The notes under the pieces are model-generated. The model did not search any database. It saw only the letters and a list, made by a program, of their open reading frames with translations, and was not told where the DNA came from. The position numbers were made by a program, and so were the translations under genes. Of a stretch of DNA of 64,000 nucleotides, positions 1 to 11,960 are shown one piece after another. Origin of the DNA: Fistulifera solaris (Eukaryota; Bacillariophyta; Bacillariophyceae; Naviculales; Stauroneidaceae); the NCBI GenBank assembly GCA_030295235.1, contig AP026126.1, positions 62,001-126,000 of the forward strand, written 5' to 3'. Every line of letters begins with the position of its first letter. The stretch's first letter is position 1.

Positions 1-3000
1 TGTTAGTAAGAGGGTGTGGCTTGGCCATGCTGTCATCGTTCAGTGTCCAAGAGGCCCACGACATGGCGGCAATTGCGCAAGTGGCGACCTTGCAGTCACG
101 AGTACCCTTTTGCATTTCATGGATGGCTTCCGTACCTCGCATGAAGTCAATAAGATTACCTTGATCAGTGATGAGCAGTTGAAGGTATTGCTGCCGTACG
201 ACAAGATTGAAGAGCATCGTCGGCGTAGCTTGTCGCCGATGCATCCGACGTAAGTGAAAGTAGTTGGTTGGGAATGTCGTTCATTTTAGTAATACTCACC
301 AACACGTTAATTTTCGCAGTCAACGAGGAACCGCACAGGGACCGGATGTGTTTATGCAATTGGTCGAAAGCAGTAACACGTACTATCAGGCCGTAGATGG
401 GATTATCGAAAAGGCCATGGCGGATTTTGCAGCCGTGACAGGTCGTACCTATCATCCCTATGAGTATGCCTATTACGGAACGACGCAGCCAACGGTAGCC
501 ATCATCACCATGGGATCTTCTGTGCGGGTGGTGGATCGTGCTCTGCACTATTTAAAGAGCGAGCAAGCGTGTATGATTGCGATTCGCATGTTCCGTCCTT
601 GGGCGGCCAAGAAATTCGTGGCACTCATTCCCCCGTCGGTACAGCGCATAGCCGTCCTCGATCGCACCCGAGAAGGAGGTTCTCAAGGTGAACCGCTGTA
701 TTTGGATGTTTGCACATCCTTACAGACGCAAAACCGGCACGGCATTTTCGTCGCGGGTGGGCGATATGGGCTGGGAAGCAAGGATTTCACGCCGCGCATG
801 GTGCATTCAGTAATTCAAAACATGCTCCGCAAGGATGTTCATGATATTCAGCATCCTTTCACGGTGGGAATTACGGATGATGTCACTCACTTATCGTTGC
901 CGCTGGGTCGTCCTCTAAGTACGATTGGCGATGAGGCGACGCAATGCGTCTTTATGGATTCGGAAGTGATGGTACGGTGGGAGCGAACAAGGAAGCCATC
1001 AAAATGATTGGGAATTATCAGGAGCAAACTAAAGTGCAAGCTTATTTCGAATACGATGCTAAGAAGAGCAGTGGATGGACGGTCTCGCACATGCGTTTCT
1101 CTCCAGGGACAGAAATTGACGCGCCATTTCGAATTGAAGAGGGCCAGGGAGATTACGTAGCCTGTCACAACGAGTCGTATGTACAAGCCAACAAGTTTGA
1201 TATTGTCAAATTTCTCAAGCGGCGCGGTACTTTCTTTCTAAATACAACCTGCGCTTCCGTTGCGGATCCGAAAGAGCGCTTGGAAGCGTTAGAAGCGCTT
1301 GTTTGTCATAAAACTCTCCGCAAGCTCGCCTTGAAGAATGCCAAGTTCTACATCATGGATGCTGGTCGCCTGGCCAGCAAATACGGACTTCCTGGACGTA
1401 TCAACGTAATCTGCATGTGCGTCTTCTTCCGCTTGAGTAGTGTCTTGCCGTTAGAAGATGCGATCGCGCTCTTGAAATCGTCCATCAGGAAGACGTATTC
1501 GTACAAGGGCGAAGACATCATGCAGAAAAACATCGATCTACTCGATACAGTTGTTAATGATCCGGAAAGTCTGTTACTAGTAGACATTCCGAAAAGGTGG
1601 CGAGCTTTTGAGGATGCAGAACAGGCCTTTTCCAAGCGACACGTGGCACTGATCGATGACGAAAAGGCGCGGCAATTTATGCAAGACATTGGTGATCCTG
1701 TTGCTCGGTTACAAGGAGACGCTATTCCTATCTCGAAGTTCCTTCAAAATAATCTTTTGGGTGGCGTTATGATTCCAGGTACATCGAAGTACGAGAAACG
1801 TAATCCGAATCCCAGCAAAAAGGTACCTGTATGGGAGCCCAACAACTGCACACAGTGTAATCAATGCGTCTTCATTTGCCCGCACGCTGCTATCCGGCCC
1901 TTTATTGTCACGAGAGATGAAGTTACAAAGGCTCCCCATCCCGAAACCTTTCAAACACTTAAGGCAACCGGTGTTGAACTCCAAGGAAAGCGTTACGCAC
2001 TTCAAGTGTCCGTGTTGGATTGTACCGGCTGCAATGCATGCGTAGAAGCGTGCCCCGAAGCTCCAAAAGCACTAAAAATGGGTCCTATCGAAGACTTGCT
2101 TACAACCGGAGTTGAGAACTGGGACTTTGCGATGAAGCTTCCCGAACGAGGCCACTTGGTGGAAAAGAGTAGTGTACGTGGTTCACAGTTTCAAACGCCA
2201 CTTATGGAATTTTCTGGTGCTTGCAGCGGTTGCGGAGAAACACCTTACTTCAAGCTTTTGACGCAACTTTTTGGACAGCGAATGCTGGTTGCGAATGCAA
2301 CGGGTTGCAGTACGATTTGGGAGGTTCTTTTCCATCGAATCCCTACACAGTGAACAAAGAAACGGGACGTGGACCGGCTTGGGCGAACTCCTTATTTGAA
2401 GACAACGCTGGTGCGTTACGATGCTTTTCATAAAGTTTATTTTGCTTGGCGCAAGATCCCCTAACAAAATATTTTTTTCTTGTTGTGCTCGTTATGAAGA
2501 GTTCGGTCTGGGCATGTTTTCTGCGACACAGCACCGCCGAGCTAGACTCGTTGGTTATGTCCAAGACTTTGTGCACCAAATGGAAATCTCACCACCACAG
2601 AATGATCTACTCTCGCAACTGGTTGCTCTTTTACACGAGTGGCTCGAGATCCGTGACGAAAAGTCGGATCGATGCACATTATTATTTGATCATATGGCAC
2701 CTTTATTCAAGTCCGTATTGTCGCAATCGCCTGGAGCTGATTCAAAACTGAGCGATCTGTTACAAAAATATGGTCCGAACGCGACATGTTTCCCAAACTG
2801 TCACAATGGATCTGCGGCGGTGACGGCTGGGCGTATGACATCGGTTTTGGTGGCTTGGACCATGTTGAAGCTTTTGAAGCCAACGATGTAAATGTGTTGG
2901 TGGTCGACACAGAAATGTACAGTAATACCGGTGGACAACAATCGAAAGCAACACCGGCTGGTGCAGCCGTCAAATTTGCCATGGGTGGGAAGCAGCAGAA

Positions 3001-5173
3001 GAAGAAGAGTTTAGGTGAAATGTTCATGACATATGAACACGTTTATGTGGCATCGGTGGCATTGCACAATTCAGCTCAAGTGCTACAAGCTTTTTGGGAG
3101 GCTGATCAACATCAAGGTCCTTCGATTATAATTGCATACGCTCCTTGCATTCAGCAAGGCGTTCGACCCGCCGGCTTAAATGACATGTACGATGAATCAA
3201 AGTTTGCCGTCGAAAGCGGCTACTGGCCACTGTATCGGTTCAATCCAGAGCTCACCAAGCAGGGTCAGAATCCATTTGTCTTGGATAGCAAAAAGTTGCG
3301 AAAAGATGTAACGGCGTTCTTGCAACGAGAAAGTCGCTTCATCAACTTGCGAAAAAGGGATCCAAAAGTAGCCGATGCTCTGTGGGAGCAAGTAACTGCA
3401 GATGTCAACCATAGAATGGACCACTTGCAACAACTAGCCGAAGGCTACAAGAATTTCTCCCATCCCAGTGACGCGAAAATCAAAGTTTTGTTTGCGTCGG
3501 AAACGGGTACTGCGGCTCGAGTGGCGCGTGATTTTGCTAACGCGTGCCCAGATTCAGCCACTGCATCGGCACTTGATGATATCGATATCGACGATGACAT
3601 TAACGGCAAGGTAGTCGTGCTGTTTGTATCAACATGTGGACAAGGAGCGATGCCGCGGAACGGTAGAAACTTTTACCACGAATTATGTCGGCGTACAGAG
3701 CCATTGCAAGCAGAGACGAAGTTTCTTATTTTTGGCTTGGGTGATTCTAGCTACTACTTTTACTTGAAGGCTGCCAGAGATATTCAAGACCGTTTGAGAG
3801 CATTGGGAGCTACCCAATTGTTGGACATGGGAGAAGGTGACGACGCAGCAGAAGACGGTATGGAAGCCGGTTTGCACGACTGGCTGGAACTTGTGTGGCC
3901 GAAGTTGGAAATACCTCCACCGTCCGAGGTGCCGCATATTCAAGCCGTCAATGCCACCTTCTCAAACCGTGCCATTCTTCGACCGGAAGAGGACTGGCAC
4001 GTGCTGGAACAGTACTACCATGGAGTTCATCATGCTGTCAATGCTACAATCATCAGTAATGACTTGATGTGCCGGCCCGATTACAACCGCGACTTCCGAA
4101 GGCTTCGCTTGGCGAAAGCCAACACCGAACTTGAAAATTTCCAGCTGGGAGATGCTTTGGAAATATTTCCACAGAACGACCCAACACTTGTATCGCAGTT
4201 TCTACACGATTACTCACCTGATTTTGGAGAAAATACGGTGGTCCAGCTCCATCAGGCTTTTGGTATACACGGCGAGATATCGTTAGCAGCTCTGTTCACG
4301 AGCATTTTGGATTTGTTTGGAAAGCCGACTAAACACTTTCTGCAAGAGTTAGCAACATTTGCGAAGACTGAACAAGACAAGGCAATTCTCTTGGATCCGA
4401 TGTACTTGAAAAAAGCCGCAAAACAGACCGGAATGACGGTTGCCGATGTCTTGATGCAATTTCAGACAGCGAATCCTGCGCTACCGGCCCTACTCGGGAT
4501 GATTCCGCCAATTAAACCCCGAGCATATTCGATTGCCAGTACCCCGCATGCCAGTCACATTGAACTGTTGGTTTTAATTGATACGTGGTGGTGTGAAGCT
4601 GGTATGAAATATGGCTTGACTTGTAACATGCTTCGCAAGTTGCATCCCAGTAATACGGTTTGGTGTCGGATCCACCCAGGAAGTATGGAGCCCCCTTCGC
4701 CGCAAGATCCAGTCGTATGCGCTGGCATTGGAAGTGGTTTGGCGCCGCATATGGCATTTTTGAGAGATCGCGTACGGGCCGCCGAAGCAGGGGAACAAGT
4801 CGGTCCATTTTCTTTGTATTTCGGAAATCGCTACCGTTCCGATGAGTACCTCTATGAGTCCGAGTTGGCTGAGTATGCTCGCAAACACTCCGAATGGTTC
4901 CACTTGCATGTTGCCTTCAGTCGCGATGATCCGCACAAGAAAGTCTACGTGCAGAATCTTGTGGGTGACACGGACGATGCAAGGCTGTATTTGCGTGACC
5001 AGCCAGGTCTCTTGTACGTCTGTGGAAACCGTCAACTGCCGAAGCCATTGCAACAGGCACTCGTAAAATCCTTTTGTCGCCCGAATCCTGAAGACGAGAG
5101 TGAAGTGTCGAAAGCCATCAAGGCCGTGAAAGACTTGTATCTTCATGGCAAAGCACAACAGGAGGTGTGGTAG
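1..5173 (+). CDS. PNO: Pyruvate:NADP+ oxidoreductase (PFOR-cytochrome P450 reductase-like fusion), 5' end outside window
   Basis: Oxidises pyruvate to acetyl-CoA and passes electrons through Fe-S clusters and flavins to NADP+. Exons 1-249, 320-2410 and 2500-5173; both introns are GT-AG (gtaagt at 250, gtgcgt at 2411). The order seen is: rest of PFOR domain I (FMDGFRTSHEV); linker domain with GSDGTVGANK; two 4Fe-4S motifs (CTQCNQCVFICP near 1850, CTGCNACVEACP near 2025); TPP domain (CSGCGETPY near 2225, GGDGWAYDIG near 2812, YSNTGGQ); flavodoxin (ASETGTAARVA near 3498, FGLGDSS near 3733); FAD motif RAYSIAS near 4519; NADPH part (GIGSGLAP near 4729, LLYVCGN); and a C-terminal VW. The frame is broken four times, each time by one missing base in a run: T 108-111, T 951-953, G 2319-2321, A 2764-2768. 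Adding one base at each makes all exon phases fit. I read them as sequence errors, but a young pseudogene is possible. Targeting is unknown because the N-terminus lies outside the window. Confidence 0.93.
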
Positions 5174-5510
5174 ATGGAGTGCAATATCTCGCTTTGGATA
5201 CTTGTCTCACCACAGTGCAACTATCACAAATCACAATACATATTTGATACTTAGCGTTATAAACTTCATTAAACCTTTTAAATTCTATTTTTCGTACAAA
5301 CGACAACATTCCGCCTGGTGCTTTTTCGAGGTGAATCGTCACCATCGATCAGGTTCGGCACGGCTAAAATATCGGTTATCTTCCTGGAAAAGAAGCACTT
5401 TGCGCTTGCTCGTTGTTGTGAAGCAGAATTGCGTTCTTTTTGCTGTGGTGTTGGATCCAATGGGCCCGTCTCCATGTTGCGGGTTAAATTTCGAATATTA
5501 CAAGAATCAC
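5174..5510. other. Intergenic, convergent 3' ends
   Basis: Lies between the 3' ends of the oxidoreductase gene and the Ser-rich gene on the other strand. I see short shadow ORFs only and no RNA or repeat signal. Confidence 0.5.
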
Positions 5511-6626
5511 CTATACTCGACGAACGACGATGCCGAACAGGTTTGCTATATCGCAACATGTCCGATTTCTTTGCCGCAGTTCTTTCTTCATTCGCTCTCG
5601 AAGACTCACGAGGTATCCGAGAACCTTTAACAATACCCTGAAGTCGCGAATGTAACTTGGATTGTTCCTTTTGTCTGTCTTTGTGTCTTTGACCAGACGG
5701 CCGGATTCATGTTGGTAGGTTTTCGTAGACCGAGTCGTAGAGGAACGTAACGACTTCTCGGAATCTTGTGAAGATTGTTTGAAACTGTGGCTCTTGGCGT
5801 CGGATTCTTCTTTCGACCGATCGGATTTCTTACGTGACATTCGACGTTGCATTGGTTCTTTGCCCTCCAGCTGGATCAATGATAGACTGACCTCGTCCGA
5901 AGAATGGCGTCGCCTGGGCTTCTTGTTTTTCACCCGCAAAAGCGATTGTTGGAGACAACTGCGTTGTTGCATGTATTCCATCGCCTTGGAAGAACTCTTG
6001 GTTATGGAACCCGATCGAATGTGCCGGGGTCGGCGTCCTCGCGATTTGCTTACTGTGGAAGAAGACGACCTCATGGAGGATTGACTGGCATCATCATCAT
6101 TATCACACGGATTCCATGATAAAGATCGAAAGGACGACGCTTGCTCCAAAGCCGACAAGGTCCTTGATAGTTGATTGCTCTCGGACGTGTCGTCGGCATC
6201 GCTATCCCAATCGATCTCGTCAAAGTCTCCTTCAAATTCGATCGATTCCCTGCGATTCATAGTGGGACGATTATTCCACTTGATGGTAAACAAATTAACA
6301 TCATTGGATTTGGTGCGACGATGCTGGAGATCATCTTGGCTCTGCGGTAGCGTCAGCGACTGACTCAAACCACGCGGCGCTCTTCGCATTTCGATCAAAG
6401 ACTGAACACTCTTTTGATCAGAGCAAGATGCGCATTTGGACTGTCTCCGATGAGCTAGTCGATGCAACGCAGCATCCAAACTCCCCATGACGTGTTGTTG
6501 ATCCGACTGTTGCGAATCGGCTTTTGATTTACCTTTGACGTCTCGCAACCGAAGAGGGGACGGCATCATTGCCGCTGTCGGTGGACCCATGGAAAAAGAC
6601 GATGGGCGCTGAAACATACGATTCAT
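5511..6626 (-). CDS. Ser/Arg-rich protein of unknown function, 371 aa
   Basis: Single open frame with an ATG start at 6626. The protein is hydrophilic and low in complexity, with many Ser and Arg, several basic Ser contexts such as RRRHSS and RRESIE that look like kinase sites, and a short acidic patch (FDEIDWDSDADD, about residues 133-144). I see no signal peptide, membrane segment or known domain. A slightly hydrophobic C-terminal stretch (RVLLKVLGYLVSL) follows a basic region. No intron is needed to keep the frame open. The function is not recognised. The length of the frame and the codon regularity support a real gene, but a spliced variant is possible. Confidence 0.55.
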   Translation of the reverse strand: MNRMFQRPSSFSMGPPTAAMMPSPLRLRDVKGKSKADSQQSDQQHVMGSLDAALHRLAHRRQSKCASCSDQKSVQSLIEMRRAPRGLSQSLTLPQSQDDLQHRRTKSNDVNLFTIKWNNRPTMNRRESIEFEGDFDEIDWDSDADDTSESNQLSRTLSALEQASSFRSLSWNPCDNDDDASQSSMRSSSSTVSKSRGRRPRHIRSGSITKSSSKAMEYMQQRSCLQQSLLRVKNKKPRRRHSSDEVSLSLIQLEGKEPMQRRMSRKKSDRSKEESDAKSHSFKQSSQDSEKSLRSSTTRSTKTYQHESGRLVKDTKTDKRNNPSYIRDFRVLLKVLGYLVSLRERMKKELRQRNRTCCDIANLFGIVVRRV

Positions 6627-7637
6627 TTTGGTGATGACTACTTAATAAGCTTAGCGAAACGAGGTCAAAACAAAAGCGTTTGAGGAAGAGGGCAGCTGCT
6701 CGAGGAAAATGTAAAAAACAACGAAAACAATTTTGCTTTGCTTTGCTTGTTGCATTTTGCATGTTGAATGTTGAACGGTTCTTCTCGGAAAGTTCTCTTG
6801 TTGAAGGAGGTCATCAGGTGCCTATTTGTTATTGAAAGAAAGTAGAATGGGCGTTCTTTCCCGAGTAGTATTACTGGAGACTTCCAGAAGTCCCGTAGGT
6901 TTGAAGAATTCTCGATTCTCAGATCTCGGATCTCGGATGTTCCAAAAGAGAATTCAGGGGCACAATGACTATCGATTACCGAATACCGATTGTGAAGTCT
7001 TATCGCAAGAAAAATCCTAAGACCTGAATCAGAATTCCAACTGGCATCCAGCTATGGGTCATACATCATAGAATACTAAGTCATAGCTCATAACTGAGTA
7101 CAAAGTATAGCAAAAAATAGCAGATCAGTAGATCAGATGCCATTCTTAAACTTAACGTTGAAGAAATCACGGAACGCGAAGACGATGATGCTCTTTCTCT
7201 TCAAACGAGAAAAAACTAGAGAGAGGTCCAATCCTCAACAATTTTATTTCTCTTTTCGCACTCCCAACAAACTACGACATCATGCTTACTAAAGAAAATG
7301 GAATATGACCATCGGAACGGAAATAAGACGCCCGCCCTGACGCGAAAAACTTCGAGACGATTATCCCCTCTTTCAAGTCTATAAAGAGCTCGACAACTTC
7401 ATTGATGACAGTTGAAAACACACTGACGGTCAAGTGTGCTGCCATCATTGGCTAATCTTCGACTTGCGATACATAAAAAAATCCAAATAGCAGCACAATG
7501 CTGATATCAGCCTTTTTTGCTAGATCTTTGTATTGAAAACTATGCTTTCCGGTAGTTCTTCTCATCTTAGTTTTAATGGTATCGTTGTCTCCAAAGCACC
7601 ACGAAAATAGGGCCCAAAGTCCTCTTCGAACTAAGTC
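6627..7637. other. Intergenic, no gene seen
   Basis: About 1 kb of AT-rich DNA upstream of the Ser-rich gene and downstream of GFAT. It has only short unsupported ORFs and a small direct repeat of tcggatctcgga near 6925. No RNA gene is recognised. Confidence 0.5.
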
Positions 7638-9950
7638 TTAGCTCACCAAAAGAGCTTTCGCCAAGTTGCGTGGAGTGTCGGGATTAAGGCCCCTGTCGTA
7701 ACGAAGAAACAGAAACAAGCCGGGTCAGAAAAATCTAGAATACAAGCACTGGCTCGATTCCTAACACGTCCCCACAAATTATCAACTTACTTTATCAATG
7801 CCAATTCGTACGCAATCAATGTCAAAGGAATTGTTGCCGCCAAGGCTGTCAAGTATCCATTGTTTGGGATAACAATCGGATCGTCGTCTAAATCTTCCGC
7901 CAATGCCGCATTGTCGGTAATGATATGAATCTGGGCACCACGTGCTTTGACGACTTCGGCGGCCATGCGCATTTCCTGAGCGTGATCGTCATCCAAAATG
8001 ATCATAATCACGGGCGTTGCGCCTTGTTTACCAGTCAAATCACTTTGCAATAATGCAAACGGACCATGAATCAACGAACCGCCGCTGTATCCTTCGGCAT
8101 GGATGTAACTGAATTCTTTTAGTTTCAACGCACCCTCTTGTGCCACGGGCTCACCAAAGCCTTTGCCGAGCACGAAACAATGTTCTTTGCCTTTGAGCTT
8201 ACGAGCAATGGATTTGCACTGCTCGTGCGTCTGCAGCGCAGCACCAAACGACATGGGGAGTCGCATGAGAGATTCTTTTAATTGCTCGGCTTCCACCAAA
8301 TGTTGCTTCTTACGATTCGGACGGTTCTGCTGAAACCACAGGGCAATCAGAGATAACACAGTGACTTGACTGGTGAAAGCTTTGGTGCTGGCCACGGCGT
8401 TTTCGCGCCCCGCATTGCAATAGACACCCAATTTTGTGGCACGCGCAATCGTACTGCCCACGGCATTGACCACTGACATGGTGGGAATATTCAATCCTTT
8501 GGCCATTTGCACCAACGAAACACCATCTTTGGTTTCACCCGATTGCGAAATGACGACTAAACCGGTTTCTCGCAAATCTTCCGATACGGGAAAATCTTTG
8601 GATTCACATTCGGCCGCATCCAGTGCCGCCACGGAAGTGACACTCCCCAAACGTTTCATCAGCAGTTCACCATATTTCGCGGCATGCAAGGAAGTAGCGA
8701 CACCTGCCAATACCAAATGACGTATCTGTTTCAAGGATTCCACTTGATCATCGAGTCCCCCCAAATACACCCGATCCGCACCCAAACGACCACCAAAGCC
8801 AAGAGCGCGTGCCGCGGCCTGTGGAGCTTCCGACAATTCTTTCAAGGTCCAATGCGGATAAGGTTCCGGTGACGAGGCCCGTTGTTCTTCTTCTTCGTCG
8901 TCATCCGCGACTTGTTCCACCCGCGAAAAATCCAACGACCGTCCATCGGCATAGAGTGTCGCAATTTCACCATCTTCCATATGCACGACGGTCTTGGTCA
9001 ATCCAGCAAAGGCTTCGGCTTCACTGGCGACATACATGCGACGATCATCGACTCCAATGACCATGGGAGATCCGTGACAGGCGACAATGAGTTGATCGGG
9101 TTGAGTTTGACTCATGACAACCAATCCCCACGTCCCATCACACCGACTAAGTGCTTTTTCCACCGCTTGTTTCAAATTGTCGCCGTTGTAATAGTGACCA
9201 ATCAATTTGGCCAAAACTTCCGAATCCGTTTGTCCTTGCAACGATATTTTATGAACTTCAATCAGTTCCTTCCGCAAGGCATCATAGTTATTGATATTCC
9301 CGTTGTGCACGACCGCAATACGTCCCGCCGCATCCGTGTGCGGATGCGCATTTTCGTTCGTCCGGGCTCCTTGGGTCGCCCACCGTGTATGCGCAATGCC
9401 CATGCTGTCGACGGAAGTAGGATGTTGCGTTTGCACCAATTCAATGGAATTCATGCCGTGATCGACGCTGGCAAATTTGGTAATAGTCTGTGTGTGTGTA
9501 TGTGTGTCGAAGAGAAGCGATCGTATGTGTATGTGTGAGAGAAAATATGAAAGAGCATTCTTTTTCGTCGTCTGCCGTGGATGACGCACCATATGTTCTC
9601 CTTGAGCATCCATTGTAGCAATTCCCGCACTATCGAAACCACGATTCTTTAGTAAACTCAATCCATTCAATAAAAAAGTCGCTGAATTATAAAGAAAGTG
9701 AGCAAAGAGCGAACGGAAAGTCAAAGGACTTGAAGGACTTTTTGTTTTTGGTTACGCACCGCGAAGAATAATTCTCACTCCCAATAACTCCCACCAATCC
9801 ACAACAGTAGGCTTTCTTGGCTTGGAAGTAGGAAATGAGTTCATCTTCGTTTTGTAGGGAATAGCCCGCCGTCACGGCGGCAACGGCCATCCACCGTGAT
9901 GAGAATAAAGGAGTAGTCCCTGAGCGTTTCGTGAGAATATGGCGTAACAT
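7638..9950 (-). CDS. GFAT: Glutamine:fructose-6-phosphate amidotransferase (GFAT), with N-terminal leader
   Basis: Makes glucosamine-6-phosphate, the first step to UDP-GlcNAc. Exons on the minus strand: 9950-9760, 9681-9590, 9487-7791, 7692-7638. The middle intron (9589-9488) is in frame and ends in a CA repeat. The last exon restores the family ending (GLNPDTPRNLAKALL) and was found by following gtaagt at 7790 to an acceptor at 7693. Ntn domain: nucleophile in CCGLVGVIG (second Cys, residue 50), GFDSAGIATM, HTRWATQG, HNGNINN. SIS domains: SQSGETKDG and LGKGFGEPVAQEGALKLKE. The first exon gives about 49 residues (MLRHILTKRSG...) before the catalytic Cys, resembling a mitochondrial or other presequence. 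Phase across intron 1 fits if the T6 run (A 9672-9677 on +) has one base too many. Otherwise a donor at 9778 (gtgaga) gives an uninterrupted but shorter product. Confidence 0.92.
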
Positions 9951-10927
9951 AATGAACTTATATATTACTTGCGCTCAGAGGACCTTTGTGCTGTCTCGTT
10001 CGTTTCAGATGCAACTTTCTTAGAGTGCAGCAAGAGAAAAGCAACGATAACAATAGCAACAACAATAAAAAAATCTTTTTTTCGGTTTTCGCGCTTAAAT
10101 AATTATATCGTCGAGGATTTCTTTGCCGGTCCCATTCGTGACCCAACGATGACCCTGGGAAATAGTGTTCGACAGGATGTACAAAGTATAATACAGCGCC
10201 AAACCGCGCTTTCGGCGCGCCTTTTTCTACAAGAACGCCTATACCCAATGTCACTATTCTCAAAGAAGTAGCAGAATGATGCACCCATGCACCCATGCTG
10301 AAATAGCGGACGACGGCAAGACTGAATAAGTCGAATACGTCCGTACGGCGTACGTGATTATGTATCGCACTGGTTCTAGACGTGGGATTCCGCCTACAGT
10401 ATAAGAACAGTATGCATTGAAGATCACTGCAAATTCAATGTATGGAGCTTTGTCGTACAGCGCAGTAATATATGGACAATTGAGTATAGTATGAAACGAG
10501 CACAACGCATGCAGCGAAAATAAACGAGACATCGCGGCAAACAATAGGCACGACATGAAACACAGCAGCGTTTGCTTTCTCAGTTCATTCATTCGTTGAT
10601 TATTATTATTATTATTACAACTCTTTACTGCTTCCCACATCTGCGGAGCTTGCGACCTGAATTTCCGATTTGCATTTACAATGGCGTACGTATCCTTAGA
10701 TAAGAGAGCAGAAAAAGAGAGACTCTTGTGGGATGCTTCCCCTCTTTGTTCCTCGCTGTACTTTTTCGCTTCTCATGCACATCACTTTTCTTTTCTTTCC
10801 CAACAATACATCTTTTTCTTAACCTTTTAATGCACAATCCCATTCTATCTTCAACGACGCAAATATATATATATCACAGACTCCCCGGATCACGGCACCG
10901 CCAACGCCGGAAACGCACCATCCACGC
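9951..10927. other. Intergenic, divergent promoter region
   Basis: Separates the divergent starts of GFAT (-) and the membrane protein gene (+). It contains two overlapping minus-strand ORFs (9958-10296 and 10260-10640) with no recognisable composition, which I did not call. No RNA gene or repeat is recognised. Confidence 0.45.
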
Positions 10928-11506
10928 ATGTCAGGGACTCACCTTTTGTCGTTTTGCATGACCTTTCTATCCTTTGATTTCTTTGCCACTGTATTGGGAC
11001 TAACGATTGTCATTCTGTATACGTGTTCGACTTGTTGGGTGAAACAAACGAACGAATTGTATCGACAACAGCAACCGACCTCGACGGCACTCTTGACATC
11101 TTCCCTCTTGTCGTTTGTGTGCAGTGGTGTCATGTTGTGGTCAGTCTTTGTGATTGCCTTGACGACCGTGTGTGATGAAAAGACTGGTACTGATAACAAC
11201 ACCACGGATACTAACACGACACTGGCACCGCAAGAAGAAGAAGAAGAGGAAAACACTACGGATTATGATTTCTTTTGCAAGAATCGGTCCTGGATTTGGG
11301 CTTTTTCGATTCTTTCTTCCGTCACGTGGTTTATTAATGCTTGTCTGCTAATGTGGTTGTCCACGACGGTTCCTCCGCCACCGCCTCCGCCACGGAGACG
11401 GCAACGGCCGGTGATGTGGGAAGAAGACGGTGATACCGTAGCCGAGACGATGGTAGATGAGAATGAAGAGCGGGAGGATGTGTCGCCCGAAACCGGAATG
11501 CGATAA
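10928..11506 (+). CDS. Small multi-pass membrane protein of unknown function, 192 aa
   Basis: ATG at 10928. Three hydrophobic segments are visible, at about residues 16-36, 54-82 and 122-143. Between the second and third lies a polar, acidic loop with several N-glycosylation sequons (NNTT, NTT, NRS) and a pair of Cys, so this loop is probably lumenal or extracellular. After the last helix come a run of eight prolines, an RRRQR basic patch and an acidic tail, probably cytosolic. A fourth, N-terminal helix could come from an upstream exon, which I could not place in phase. The general shape is that of small tetraspan or claudin-like proteins, but no family signature is visible, so the function stays open. 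Confidence 0.55.
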   Translation: MSGTHLLSFCMTFLSFDFFATVLGLTIVILYTCSTCWVKQTNELYRQQQPTSTALLTSSLLSFVCSGVMLWSVFVIALTTVCDEKTGTDNNTTDTNTTLAPQEEEEEENTTDYDFFCKNRSWIWAFSILSSVTWFINACLLMWLSTTVPPPPPPPRRRQRPVMWEEDGDTVAETMVDENEEREDVSPETGMR

Positions 11507-11960
11507 ACGAGAATGGCAGAAAATGTACATGATATGACAGTATGTGTCGAACGAGAGATTGAAGCATGTACAACGACGCCGACGATTATTAGAGACCGTT
11601 TGCAATGAATTTGTATACTTCGAATGAAGATTCATCGATGAGTAGCCACAAATCACTATCCTATTCTGCGATGCACATGGTAAAATGCAACGACGTCTTT
11701 AGTGAATTAAAAGGATGCCTCTTTTTGGTCTGGAGAAGTAGTGAGTAGTTACTTTACAATTACAATATCTTATTCGCATCGGCCTACTTCAACGTTTTTC
11801 TCCTTACTGCTTAGCGATTTTCTAGGCTCACGAAGATCACTATGTATACTGCGTTTAGGATGATACTATGACAGAAGAAACAATCTTCACAAATAGCTGG
11901 TGATTACATTTACAGATGCGCTTCACAATAATAGACAAAAATGGCGGTGCCGAAGTATTT
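11507..11960. other. Intergenic, convergent 3' ends
   Basis: Lies between the membrane protein gene (+) and M8-1 (-). It holds only unsupported short ORFs. Confidence 0.45.

Noticed and set aside
108-2768. Oxidoreductase as a plain pseudogene
   Set aside because: All four breaks are one-base losses in runs, the same kind as in CDC14, MutY and others. Every catalytic motif and splice site is intact. Not settled without reads.
9778-9779. GFAT intron 1 donor gtgaga at 9778, which keeps the frame without any repair
   Set aside because: It would shorten the turn after the catalytic strand well below the family minimum. The gtgcgt donor with one T fewer gives SSRDFLLNGL, which fits relatives better. 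Kept as an alternative.
9958-10640. Two overlapping minus-strand ORFs (112 and 126 codons)
   Set aside because: No domain, signal peptide or homologous pattern. They lie in the promoter space of divergent genes.
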